From the NCBI RefSeq assembly GCF_035658495.1, contig NZ_CP141945.1:1663501-1727500 (forward strand): a DNA stretch of 64,000 bases, given 5' to 3'. The translations under genes were made by a program, and so were the position numbers. This document shows, piece after piece, positions 35,766-44,333 of this stretch (positions are counted from its first letter, which is position 1; each line of letters begins with the position of its first letter). The DNA comes from Novosphingobium sp. RL4. GTDB taxonomy: Bacteria; Pseudomonadota; Alphaproteobacteria; Sphingomonadales; Sphingomonadaceae. The notes under the pieces are model-generated. The model was given only the letters and a program-made list of their open reading frames with translations, did not search any database and was not told the DNA's origin.

Positions 35766-36993
35766 GGGCGCTTCTCCAATAGAAGAGCGAGGACAGCAGA
35801 TTCTCGCGGATGCAGATGGTGAGGTAGGCGAGCGCAACGCAGGCCTCGATGATCGTCAGGGTTGCCGCGGCGCCGAACAGGCCCATCAGGCGGGTCATCG
35901 CGAAATAGGCGGGAATGCCGATCGCGCCGGTGGTAAGGGTTACCTGCCGCACGATGGTGTCGCGCTTGGCCGCCAGTACCGCATTGTTGACGAGCAGGGT
36001 GGAAAGGCCGACCAGCGCGGGCAGCGGCGCCATGATGAGGATGCAGCGGGTGATGCCCTCATAATGGTCGAGCCCGATGGCGGTCAGCAGCGCCGGTCCG
36101 CCCAGTGCGATGACCAGCGACATCCCCACAGAAAAGAGCAGGGCCGTGCCGTTCAGGCGCAGCAGCCGGGTGGCCAGCTCCCGCTCGCCCGAGGCATAGC
36201 GCACGCTCAGCGGATAGGCGGTCATGAACAGCGGTGCCGAGCCCTGCTGCATCGCCGTCACCAGCCGCTGGCACAGGCCGAACGCGCCGACGATCTCGGG
36301 AGACTGGACGATGCCCAGGATCAGCACGCCGGCGCTGGTGTAGGAAAACACGCCGAGCTTCATCACGAAGATGTCCCGCCCTTCGCGCAGGAGCGATGCG
36401 GCCAGTTTCGGCCTGAAGCTCAGCGCGAAGTAGCCCTTGCGGTGCAAGAGCAGCAGGCCCGAGAGATGGATCGCCAGGATCGCGCCGCACTGGGACAGGA
36501 ACAGGCCGTCGATGCTGTGGAAATGGTAAGCCACCAGCGCCACGCCCAGTCCCGCCAGCCGCACCGGCGCGGTCAGCAGCAGGAACTCCCTCTGCAGCGA
36601 CAGTGCGATGAAGATCCAGGTGGGGATGATCCCGTTCAGCACCATGAACACCAGCACGCACAGCGCCGTGGCCACGCCGATCGAAGGTCCGGCAATGCCG
36701 ATCGCGACGAAGGCGGCGAGCAGCGCGGCGAAGAAGAACCCGGTCTGGACGAGCATGATCGCGCCGATGACTTCGGCGATCCGCGCGGGGTTCTCCAGCG
36801 CCAGCGAGATTTCGCGGGCGCCGGAGTACCGGAAACCGTATTCCAGCCCCACCAGCACGAGCGAGCCCGCGCCGAGGTAGAACACCACTTCGGACCCGAT
36901 CACCTGGCTGGCCATCGCGGCGGCCAGCCAGGTGATGAACGCGGGATATCCGATCTGGAAGCCGTGCAGCACGAAAGTGGACGCGAGCCTCAT
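35755..36993 (-). CDS. Polysaccharide flippase (Wzx-like, MOP superfamily)
   Basis: The 412-aa integral membrane protein has about 12 hydrophobic segments (for example FITWLAAAMASQVIG, VIGAIMLVQTGFFFAALL, LLFSVGMSLVIALGG). It resembles oligosaccharide flippases that move lipid-linked repeat units across the inner membrane in Wzx/Wzy pathways. ATG 36993 (MRLASTFVLHG) is the probable start but lacks a strong ribosome site; the frame is open to 37083 inside galE. It sits between galE and GT2 in the EPS operon. Confidence 0.85.
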   Translation of the reverse strand: MRLASTFVLHGFQIGYPAFITWLAAAMASQVIGSEVVFYLGAGSLVLVGLEYGFRYSGAREISLALENPARIAEVIGAIMLVQTGFFFAALLAAFVAIGIAGPSIGVATALCVLVFMVLNGIIPTWIFIALSLQREFLLLTAPVRLAGLGVALVAYHFHSIDGLFLSQCGAILAIHLSGLLLLHRKGYFALSFRPKLAASLLREGRDIFVMKLGVFSYTSAGVLILGIVQSPEIVGAFGLCQRLVTAMQQGSAPLFMTAYPLSVRYASGERELATRLLRLNGTALLFSVGMSLVIALGGPALLTAIGLDHYEGITRCILIMAPLPALVGLSTLLVNNAVLAAKRDTIVRQVTLTTGAIGIPAYFAMTRLMGLFGAAATLTIIEACVALAYLTICIRENLLSSLFYWRSAHES

Positions 36994-37036
36994 GGCGCGC
37001 AGGCCCGGCGATGGCGGGCGAAGGAGCCGGGGGCGG

Positions 37037-38050
37037 TCATGGTGCGGTGCGCTCCGCCAGATGCCGTTCCCAGGCCAGCGCATGGCGCACGATCGTGTCG
37101 AGGTCCTCGTGCGCGGGGCGCCAGGGCAGGGCGGCGGTGATCCTGCCGTTGTCCGCCACGAGGGCGTTGGGATCGCCCGCCCTGCGCCCTTCGAGGCGGC
37201 GAACTATCGGGCGGTTGGTCACGCGGTCCACCGCATCGAGCACTTCCAGCACCGAGAAGCCGCGCCCGTAGCCGCAATTGAAGGTGTGGCTGGCCGCCGG
37301 ATCGGCGATCAGCGCGCCAAGCGCGAGGACGTGCGCGTCGGCAAGGTCCGACACATGGATATAGTCGCGCACTCCGGTGCCGTCTGGCGTGTCGAAGTCG
37401 GTCCCGTAGACCGACACCGCCTCGCGCTTGCCCAGTGCCGCTTCGACGGCGACCTTGATGAGATGGGTGGCGCCCAGCGTCGATTGCCCGGCCCGGTTTT
37501 CAGGGTCTGCCCCGGCGACGTTGAAGTAACGCAGGGCGCAGAAGTTCATCGGATGAGCGGCAGCGACATCGCGCAGCATCTGTTCGGTCATCAGCTTGGA
37601 CATACCGTAGGGATTGATCGGCGACTTGCCGGAGTCCTCCACGATCGGCACGATTTCGGGGATTCCGTAGACCGCCGCGGTGGAGGAGAAGATGAAATGG
37701 CGCACCCCGCACGTAACGGCGCTTTCGATCAGCGCGCGGCTGCGGACGGTGTTGTTGCGATAGTAGCCCAGCGGATCGCGGACCGATTCCGGCACGACGA
37801 CCGACCCGGCGAAGTGCATCACCGCGCCGATCCCGTGCTCCCGCATCGCCGCCTCGACGAGCGGCTGGTCGGCGATGTCGCCCTGGACGAAGGGAACGTC
37901 CTGCGGGACCGCCCAGCGAAAGCCGGTGGAGAGATTGTCTATCACCACGACCGGCCATCCGGCATCGCGCAGCGCGAGGACCGCGTGGCTGCCTATGTAT
38001 CCGGCTCCGCCCGTCACCAGTACGGCGGGCTTTTCCGTGATTGAACGCAT
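37037..38050 (-). CDS. galE: UDP-glucose 4-epimerase
   Basis: The 337-aa extended SDR protein has the NAD-binding VTGGAGYIGSHAVLALRDAG. Also present are DNLSTGF, the catalytic Ser-Ser-Thr and Tyr-x-x-x-Lys region (IFSSTAAVYG and NPYGMSKLMTEQ), YFNVAGADPENRAGQ and GTGVRDYIHVSDLA. It interconverts UDP-glucose and UDP-galactose (or the GlcNAc/GalNAc pair), supplying a sugar donor to the EPS. AAAGGCAG precedes the ATG. It lies 51 bp downstream of the winged-helix gene and is followed by the flippase. Confidence 0.96.
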   Translation of the reverse strand: MRSITEKPAVLVTGGAGYIGSHAVLALRDAGWPVVVIDNLSTGFRWAVPQDVPFVQGDIADQPLVEAAMREHGIGAVMHFAGSVVVPESVRDPLGYYRNNTVRSRALIESAVTCGVRHFIFSSTAAVYGIPEIVPIVEDSGKSPINPYGMSKLMTEQMLRDVAAAHPMNFCALRYFNVAGADPENRAGQSTLGATHLIKVAVEAALGKREAVSVYGTDFDTPDGTGVRDYIHVSDLADAHVLALGALIADPAASHTFNCGYGRGFSVLEVLDAVDRVTNRPIVRRLEGRRAGDPNALVADNGRITAALPWRPAHEDLDTIVRHALAWERHLAERTAP

Positions 38051-38101
38051 GATTGGACTGCCTTTGTATGAATGTCGTGTCTTGTGGGGAGTGCCCGGCG
38101 G

Positions 38102-38617
38102 TCAGCCCACCAGGGCAAGGACCTGCGGGGCATGGTCGGGGGTGAGGAAGTAGCCTCGCCGCATCTTGCACTTGATCACGTCCCGGTAACCGGCCCGCGC
38201 CAGCGCGGTCCGCAGGTCGTGAACGAAGACGCGCAGGGCCGATACGCTGTGCTTGCGCAGGCAGACGATGGACGCCAGTTCATGGTCCCCGCGCGGGCAG
38301 CCCGGTGTCGCGAGCAGCTCGATCAGGAGCATGGCGCTTCCCCGGTAGCGCAGGTCGAGGCGCTGGCGGATCTCGTCCACCTCCAGCGAGCCGAGGCGGC
38401 GCGCCTCTCCGGCCGCGCCGTGGTACATCAGGTCCAGCGCCACCGACTTCATCAGCCGCGCCTGCGCGAGGTTCTGGTCGGCCAGTTCGAGCAGCGAATG
38501 GGCCAGTGCATGGCGTTTCGAGGCGAGGTCCGGGCCGAACTCGCACTCAAATCGCGGCTTTGCCGGGAAGGCGCCGTTTCCCGGCGTGCCGCGGCGTTCG
38601 AGGGCCGAGGGGATCAT
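38102..38617 (-). CDS. Winged-helix DNA-binding regulator without receiver domain
   Basis: The 171-aa protein has a C-terminal half matching the OmpR-type winged helix (RGSAMLLIELLATP, SVSALRVFVHDLRTAL, VIKCKMRRGYFLTPD; the last is the wing with the RGYFL/RGxGY form). The N-terminal half is helical (SKRHALAHSLLELADQNLAQARLM) with no receiver-domain motifs. It is probably a transcription factor that senses something other than phosphorylation. ATG 38617 overlaps the manC stop by 4 bp, so it is made together with EPS enzymes and may feed back on the operon (inference). Confidence 0.75.
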   Translation of the reverse strand: MIPSALERRGTPGNGAFPAKPRFECEFGPDLASKRHALAHSLLELADQNLAQARLMKSVALDLMYHGAAGEARRLGSLEVDEIRQRLDLRYRGSAMLLIELLATPGCPRGDHELASIVCLRKHSVSALRVFVHDLRTALARAGYRDVIKCKMRRGYFLTPDHAPQVLALVG

Positions 38618-39672
38618 GCGTCCTGTACCGCCGTGCCCAGATCCCGGACTTCCTGCGACCGTCCGCGCGACATCACCAGGATATCGTCTCCCGAGACGAC
38701 GACGATCAGGTCCTGCACGCCCAGCAGGGCAACGCGCTGCCCGTCGCTTTGCACCAGGCAGTCGCGGGCATCGCGCCAGAATACCGGGCCGCGTGCGTTG
38801 TTGCCCTGATCGTCGCGGTCGAGCACGTCGTAGAGCGCGTCCCAGCTTCCCACGTCCGACCAGCCCAGCGCGGCGGGCACTACGGCCACCCGGTCATGAT
38901 GTTCGAGCACCCCGTGGTCGATCGAGATCGAAGGGCTTGCCGCAAAGGCTGCGGGCAGGGGATGCACGGTCTGGGCCGTGCGGTCGGCGCCGGCCATGGC
39001 GTCCCGGACGCTGGCGGCCACGGCGGGCTGGTGCGTGTCGAGAGCGGCCATGATCGCATCGGCGCGGAACAGGAAGATGCCCGCGTTCCAGTGATAGCCG
39101 CCTTCCTCCAGCATCGCCCGCGCCCGCGCCGGATCGGGTTTCTCGACGAAGCTGCCGACCTGCCAGACACCGGCTGCGAGCGGTTCGGCGGCGCGGATGT
39201 AGCCGTAGCCGGTATGAGGGGAATCCGGCTCGATCCCGAAAGTGCAGAGCCAGCCTTCGCGGGCCAGCGGCGCGGCCTGCGCGATATGCGCCATCAGCGC
39301 TTCCGGGCGGCGGATGGCGTGATCGCTGGGCATGATCAGCAGCAGGTCGTCGCCCCGTTCGGCCATCGCGGCGGCCAGGGCGATGGCGGGGGCGGTATTG
39401 CGGGCCTGGGGTTCCAGCACGACGCGGAAATCCTGCACGCCGGCATCGTTCATCTGCTGCACCGTCTCGGCCCCGAAGGCCGCGCCGCCGATGACGATGG
39501 GCGGCGCGAAGACACTGCGGTCGCGCACGTAGTCCGCCGTCATCTGCAGCATCGTGCGTTCCGAAAGCAGCGGCAGGAACTGCTTGGGCCGGTCGGGGCG
39601 GGAAAGCGGCCAGAGCCGGGTGCCAGAGCCACCGGAAAGGATGACGGGTATGATCTTGCGCGCTTTAGTCAT
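38614..39672 (-). CDS. manC: Mannose-1-phosphate guanylyltransferase
   Basis: The 352-aa protein starts MTKARKIIPVILSGGSG with the nucleotidyltransferase signature SGGSGTRLWPLSRPDRPKQF. EKPD and the GYIRA segment are also present. It is shorter than bifunctional ManC/AlgA (about 470 aa) and lacks the C-terminal phosphomannose isomerase cupin. It makes GDP-mannose from mannose-1-P and GTP, the substrate of the AlgD-like enzyme in this operon. Both ends overlap neighbours by ATGA, so it is tightly coupled. Confidence 0.94.
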   Translation of the reverse strand: MTKARKIIPVILSGGSGTRLWPLSRPDRPKQFLPLLSERTMLQMTADYVRDRSVFAPPIVIGGAAFGAETVQQMNDAGVQDFRVVLEPQARNTAPAIALAAAMAERGDDLLLIMPSDHAIRRPEALMAHIAQAAPLAREGWLCTFGIEPDSPHTGYGYIRAAEPLAAGVWQVGSFVEKPDPARARAMLEEGGYHWNAGIFLFRADAIMAALDTHQPAVAASVRDAMAGADRTAQTVHPLPAAFAASPSISIDHGVLEHHDRVAVVPAALGWSDVGSWDALYDVLDRDDQGNNARGPVFWRDARDCLVQSDGQRVALLGVQDLIVVVSGDDILVMSRGRSQEVRDLGTAVQDA

Positions 39673-40034
39673 GGCAGGGCACTTTCCTTGCTTGCGGCGT
39701 CGTCCGGTGCCTGTCTCGCCGCCGCCCGCGTCAGCGCGGGCCACAGGACAAGCAGGATCGTCGGCAGAAACATCGTGATGAGAAGGTCATGGAGCGAGGA
39801 CCGCCAGTCGCTTTCGGCACCGGCGGGGCGCGCCATGTCGAGCGCCTCGTTGAGGCATTCGGCGATGAACACGCCCAGCCATGCCATGCGCAGCGAGGCA
39901 GGCCTGACCAGCAGGTGGATGGCGGCGAAAAGCAGGACGCCCGCAAAGGCATGAAGCGCGTCCGGGGCGATCCCGGTGCCGCGTTCCAGCCAGACCTTTG
40001 CGGCCGACCAGGCCATGGCGATACCGGCGATCAC
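39669..40034 (-). CDS. Small integral membrane protein of the EPS operon
   Basis: The 121-aa protein starts at a GTG (40034) whose TGA overlap with the heparinase-like gene (GTGA) mirrors the other junctions. It has about three hydrophobic segments: ALHAFAGVLLFAAIHLLV, MAWLGVFIAECLNEALD and LHDLLITMFLPTILLVLWP. The acidic motif FIAECLNEALDMARP between helices is reminiscent of VanZ-like small membrane proteins, but I do not recognise it with certainty. The stop overlaps manC by 4 bp. It is too short and coupled too precisely to be a chance frame. Function is unknown. Confidence 0.7.
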   Translation of the reverse strand: MIAGIAMAWSAAKVWLERGTGIAPDALHAFAGVLLFAAIHLLVRPASLRMAWLGVFIAECLNEALDMARPAGAESDWRSSLHDLLITMFLPTILLVLWPALTRAAARQAPDDAASKESALP

Positions 40035-41827
40035 GGGGCGCTCCTGAAGAACGTGCCTGGTCCGGCGAGGATTTCGATCCGGTCCGCGGTTCCCGGCGGC
40101 TTTTGCGAAAGGCGCAGGGCCGAGGTGTACCTGTCCCCTCCGGCGGCGGGCACGAGATCGAGGACATGGGCAGGCTCGGGCGCCATGTAGCGGCGGCACC
40201 AACTGTCGCTTTCCGCAAGCCGGAAATGCCCTTCGAGCGCATCCAGCCAGACTTCGGTGCCGCCTTTGGTCAGGCGGATGAGCGTGTCTCCCCTGGGGGC
40301 CAGTTGCCATTCCGCCGGGATCAGGAAGCGTGCGCGGGCTTCTCCTTTTCGTCCCGCCCAACTGTCCGCGATCACCACGCCGCCTTCGGCAAAGGCCGAG
40401 ACGATGCGCCTGACGGTCCCTGCTGCCGTCGTCAGGCGGCCTCCCACCGCCTCGCCGGGACAGTCGCGCAGGTCGTCCGGCGCGATCGCTTCGGCGGCGG
40501 CGAGGCGGCCGACCTTGAAGCAGCCGAGGTACTCGACCGGCTCGGCGCCCTCGAAGCAGGGACCGTTGTGGCTGGCGGCCGACCGTTCGTGAGTCCGGCG
40601 CGGGCCGGTCGAGTATTGGGATGTGCCCGGATCGACGAACAGCCGCTCGCCTTCGACGTCGACTTCGACGGCGAGGAAATCGGCATGGCCGTGGCCGGGG
40701 TTCCAGCCGGGGCCGATCGGTCCGGCGTCCATCCAGACGTCGATCGCGCCGGCCGTCAGGCGCGCATAGCCCGCGTTGGGAAGGCGGCCCGACAGCGCGC
40801 GGGCCGGATCCTCGGGCCCGAGGATGTCCCGTGCGGTGGGGGTCTCGCCCAGCCAGCTGTCATTGAACAGGGCAATGTCCCCGTCGCGGTGGGACAGCAT
40901 CCGCCAGGCCCGTTCCGCCGCCTTGGCGCGCTCGGCGGCAAGGGCGCGGGTCGCTTCGCTCAGGAAATCGGAGGCTGCGAAGATGTGCAGAGCCATGACG
41001 CTGAGGCCCTGGTACATGGCCGAACGTTCGATCTGCATGCCGTCCGCGAGGATCGTCTGCATGACGATCGCGCTGACTTCCCGGTCGAGCCGCCTTGCCT
41101 GCGCCGGGCTGTAGCCCCGGCAGGCCATGCCATAGAGGCACAGCGCGGCAAGGTTGCGCTCGGTGTGGTTGTTGCGCAGGTCGTGTTCCACATTGGCGCG
41201 GACGAAGGCCGCGTCCCGGTGCAGGAAACGGCTGATACGCGCGCGCAGTTCGGGATCGGTGCACCCCTGCGCGGATGCGAGGACGAGGCCGCTCAGCACG
41301 GCGAGAATGCGGTGGGATGCGCCGTAGGGAGACCAGATCGTCCGGAACGGGGCAGCAAGATCGAACCCGGCCGCGCTTTCGAAACTGTCCAGCAGCGCGT
41401 GAATCGTCGGCCCGTCGGCCTCGCGGCCTCCGGCCAGCAGGCTGTGCAATATTTCGAGCTGGCACAGTTTCATGCGCCAGAGATTATGGTCGTTCTCGCT
41501 CTCCAGCCGGTGCCGCCAGTCTATGGCGGCGATGCTGCCGAAATCGACCCTTGTGCCCATCAGTTCGAAAGCGCCGCGCGCGGCATCGTCGCAGGCGGTG
41601 CGGTCCGCACGGTAATAGCGGCCGATGAAGGCTGCCAGCGCGACCGGAACCGTGGCCTGCTTTGCGCCTGCAAGCGCGGGAAAGCGGGATGCGCGGCGCT
41701 CCATCGCGCGGCCATAGGCGCCGGGTGCGAGGGCGGCGAAGCGGTCGCGCGCCTTGCGGCGGATCTGGTGGACCAGAACCGGAAGGGGAACCCGGCGCAG
41801 GGCCGAAAGCAGTTGGCGGGACATCAT
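40031..41827 (-). CDS. Heparinase II/III-like (alginate-lyase-like) protein
   Basis: The 598-aa protein has an N-terminal alpha-toroid segment (FRTIWSPYGASHRILAVLSG, NNHTERNLAALCLYGMA with the family's catalytic-type Asn/His, DGMQIERSAMYQGLS). A C-terminal beta-sandwich follows (PGHGHADFLAVEVDVEGE, DPGTSQYSTGPRRTHERS, SASHNGP-like). This is the heparinase II/III layout, whose members cleave uronate-containing polysaccharides by beta-elimination. With ManC and AlgD in the operon a mannuronate-containing polymer is the likely substrate. No obvious signal peptide is seen at the start MMSRQLLSALRRV, which leaves the location unsure. The start could be 41827 or 41824, both overlapping the upstream stop. 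Confidence 0.85.
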   Translation of the reverse strand: MMSRQLLSALRRVPLPVLVHQIRRKARDRFAALAPGAYGRAMERRASRFPALAGAKQATVPVALAAFIGRYYRADRTACDDAARGAFELMGTRVDFGSIAAIDWRHRLESENDHNLWRMKLCQLEILHSLLAGGREADGPTIHALLDSFESAAGFDLAAPFRTIWSPYGASHRILAVLSGLVLASAQGCTDPELRARISRFLHRDAAFVRANVEHDLRNNHTERNLAALCLYGMACRGYSPAQARRLDREVSAIVMQTILADGMQIERSAMYQGLSVMALHIFAASDFLSEATRALAAERAKAAERAWRMLSHRDGDIALFNDSWLGETPTARDILGPEDPARALSGRLPNAGYARLTAGAIDVWMDAGPIGPGWNPGHGHADFLAVEVDVEGERLFVDPGTSQYSTGPRRTHERSAASHNGPCFEGAEPVEYLGCFKVGRLAAAEAIAPDDLRDCPGEAVGGRLTTAAGTVRRIVSAFAEGGVVIADSWAGRKGEARARFLIPAEWQLAPRGDTLIRLTKGGTEVWLDALEGHFRLAESDSWCRRYMAPEPAHVLDLVPAAGGDRYTSALRLSQKPPGTADRIEILAGPGTFFRSAP

Positions 41828-43176
41828 CGAACTGTCGCTTGCTGGATCGAGGAGTGGGGCGGGCCAAGGCGTCGGCGCGCGGGCTGAGCAGGGGGGGCGG
41901 GCGGTACGAGGAAGCCTGCGAGCATCGCCGCAACCAGTTCCACCGGGAGCATGCGGACCGGGTAATCGACCAGCGAATGGAGCAGGAGGACGAGGATCCC
42001 GGTCCAGGCCGCGATCCCGAGCCGCCGGGCGGAGCCGGTTTCGCGCAGGGCCGAGACCCCTCTGCGCAGCCACCATGCGATCCCGGCCGCGAAAAGCAGG
42101 GTTGCCGGCATGCCGCCTTCGAGCATGATTTCGAGCAGGTCGTTATGCGCGTGGTTGACGTAGTGCGTCCCGACATGTTCGAGCGGCTCCACCGTCTGGA
42201 ACACGCCGGCGAAAGTGCCGTAGCCGGAGCCGAACGGCCAGAAGCGCGCGATCGCGGTCCCGCTGTCCTGCCAGAACGACAGTCGCTCCATGTTTCCGTT
42301 GCGGATGCGGTCCATGACGATGCGGACCATCGCGTTGTTCATGGCAAGCGCGTATGCGCCTGCCGCAACCAGCGGCAGCACGGCCAACCACCTGAGGCGC
42401 CGCGCGGGGATCGAGGCCGCCAGCGGCAGCAGGCTGACTGGCAGCAGGAGCAGGCCCGCACGCGATGTCGTGGCGATCACACCGGCGGCAAGGCTCGCCA
42501 TGAGCAGCAGGGCCAGGATCGAACCCGAAGCCTTGCGCGCGGCAAATGTGCAGGCCAGCGCCACGGCGACCAGCAGGAAGCTGGCCTGGTGGTTGCGGTT
42601 GGCGAACAGGCCGGTGGCATAGCCAAGATGCCCTTCGGGATAGAGCGTTCCCCACTGGCCCGCCGAAAGCAGTTGCATCACGCCCAGCAGGAGGCTGGCG
42701 AGCGCGCATCCGATGGCGACGGCGCTCAGGGCAAGGCGTTCGCGCAGGTCCATGTGGGCAACCGCCAGCAGCATCGCGGCTGCGGGCAGGAGCGCGGCCA
42801 GCGCGCGGCGGGTGGCGGCCGGGTCCAGGCTGAGCGGATGCGCGGCTTGTCCGGCGCCGACATGATCGGCGATGGCGGCGGCGAGTTCGCGTCCCGGCAT
42901 CGCCCGCCAGACCGGCGCCGGCAGCGGCACCAGCTGGAGAGCCGCAAGCCCGGCCCATGCGGCCAGAAGCGCCAGCGGCACCAGCGCGCCGCGCCCGCGC
43001 ATCGGCAGCGGGCTGGCCAGAAGCCATGCGGCCACGGCGATGGAGGCCAGTTCGATGGCGATTTCCGCCACGGCATGGCCGCTGCCGCCGCCGCCCGCCA
43101 GAACGGCCAGGATCAGGAGCAGCGCCGCGCCCGTAAGGCCGCGATGGCTGCCCGCAAGCAGGTCCGGCGATGTCAT
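41824..43176 (-). CDS. O-antigen ligase/polymerase family membrane protein
   Basis: The 450-aa protein has about 11-12 hydrophobic segments and the large periplasmic loop of the Wzy/WaaL family. Family motifs are HQASFLLVAVALACTF after FANRN (the N-R-N-H form) and FGSGYGTFAGVFQ, then YVNHAHNDLLEIMLEGG. It most likely polymerises or ligates repeat units in the periplasm. GGAGGACC lies ahead of ATG 43176, which overlaps the preceding gene by 4 bp. A second polymerase-like gene (48433-49782) is in the same operon, so roles may be split. Confidence 0.88.
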   Translation of the reverse strand: MTSPDLLAGSHRGLTGAALLLILAVLAGGGGSGHAVAEIAIELASIAVAAWLLASPLPMRGRGALVPLALLAAWAGLAALQLVPLPAPVWRAMPGRELAAAIADHVGAGQAAHPLSLDPAATRRALAALLPAAAMLLAVAHMDLRERLALSAVAIGCALASLLLGVMQLLSAGQWGTLYPEGHLGYATGLFANRNHQASFLLVAVALACTFAARKASGSILALLLMASLAAGVIATTSRAGLLLLPVSLLPLAASIPARRLRWLAVLPLVAAGAYALAMNNAMVRIVMDRIRNGNMERLSFWQDSGTAIARFWPFGSGYGTFAGVFQTVEPLEHVGTHYVNHAHNDLLEIMLEGGMPATLLFAAGIAWWLRRGVSALRETGSARRLGIAAWTGILVLLLHSLVDYPVRMLPVELVAAMLAGFLVPPAPPAQPARRRLGPPHSSIQQATVR

Positions 43177-44333
43177 GACCGGTCCTCCGGGCCGTCCGGG
43201 GACGGGGTGATGAGGACGCGTTCGATGCTGGCGTGGCTCGGCGCCGGATCGTCCGTTCGGCGGGCGGCGAGAGAGAGCACTTGCGCGGTGCAGCCGGACT
43301 GCGGCACCGCGAAGGACTGACGCCAGCGCCCTGCCGCCGCGGTGCCGACCATCGCGATCGAGGGGCCGCGGGGCAGGCAGTCCACGGTCCAGTGCAGCGC
43401 GCCGCGCCGGAAGGCGGCGCTGGACGGCATGAGCGCGTCGATGCTGTAGCGGCCCGGCGCCAGCACGATATGCTGGCTCAGCAAAGTGCCGAAGGCGGAT
43501 TGCCCGGCGGTGACGGAAAGCCTGCGCGGAGCCTTGCCGCCGCTGCCCGCCACCATTTCGAGTTCGGCGCCCGGCACGCGCTGCGCGCTCCAGGCGAAGG
43601 GGGCGGCACTGCCGGAAGGGGCGGCGGGATCGAGCTGCGCGAACGCGGGATCCAGCACCGGCGTATCGCCGGTTCCCGCATGGGCGATCCACAAGGTTCT
43701 GGCGCGGCGGTATTCCCGGCGATCCACCAGAACTTTCACATAGGCGATCAGGTCGTCCCGTCGGTGCGGCGCCGGGCCTTGCAGCCACTGCGCCAGCAGC
43801 TGTTCGTGCGCCGTTTCCAGTTCCGGCGGCAGGGTGCCGAGCTGCCGGAAGAAGCCGTCCTGCCAGGACGGCGCGGCGGCGAGACGGTCCAGCAGGGCGT
43901 CGCGGCCGCGCGCGTCGGTGGCGGCGCGGTGAAGCACGGGCAGCAGCAGCGGTTCCAGCGCCGGCTTGCGCCGCAGCAGCGCATCGATGCGCCGGATCGC
44001 CTGCGTTTCGTCTCCCCGGCGGACTTCGTCGGCGATCAGCATCGTCTGGGTCCGGCTGTCGCGCCAGCCCAGCTCGCCGCCAAGGCGCGCCAGCACCAGC
44101 GCTTCCGGCCCCTTGCCCGTGCGCTGGCGAAGCAGCGCCAGTTCCCGCAGCGCGGCCGCGTCATAGGGCCGCTCCGCCAGCCTGTCCGCCAGCGACGTTT
44201 CCGTGGCCGCCGCAGAGGCAGGGCGCAGCCGGTCGAGGTTGGCCTGGACGACCAGCACGGCCCCGGCAAGCGCCGCGCCCAGTGCCAGCAGCGGCCTGCC
44301 CGCGTGAATGAAGGATGCGTGGGCAGGGGTCAT
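43173..44333 (-). CDS. Membrane-anchored protein of the EPS operon, TPR-like
   Basis: The 386-aa protein starts MTPAHASFIHAG with a single hydrophobic anchor (LLALGAALAGAVLVVQA). The next 170 residues form short helical pairs (AALRELALLRQRTGKGPEALVLARLGGELG) as in tetratricopeptide repeats. The C-terminal half is beta-rich with a pair of Cys (VDCLPRG and QSGCTAQ) and resembles a carbohydrate-binding-like sandwich, but this is uncertain. Location between the Wzc kinase and the polymerase, with ATGA overlaps on both sides, suggests a periplasmic assembly or length-control partner. TTG at 44348 is a possible but weaker start. Confidence 0.7.
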   Translation of the reverse strand: MTPAHASFIHAGRPLLALGAALAGAVLVVQANLDRLRPASAAATETSLADRLAERPYDAAALRELALLRQRTGKGPEALVLARLGGELGWRDSRTQTMLIADEVRRGDETQAIRRIDALLRRKPALEPLLLPVLHRAATDARGRDALLDRLAAAPSWQDGFFRQLGTLPPELETAHEQLLAQWLQGPAPHRRDDLIAYVKVLVDRREYRRARTLWIAHAGTGDTPVLDPAFAQLDPAAPSGSAAPFAWSAQRVPGAELEMVAGSGGKAPRRLSVTAGQSAFGTLLSQHIVLAPGRYSIDALMPSSAAFRRGALHWTVDCLPRGPSIAMVGTAAAGRWRQSFAVPQSGCTAQVLSLAARRTDDPAPSHASIERVLITPSPDGPEDRS

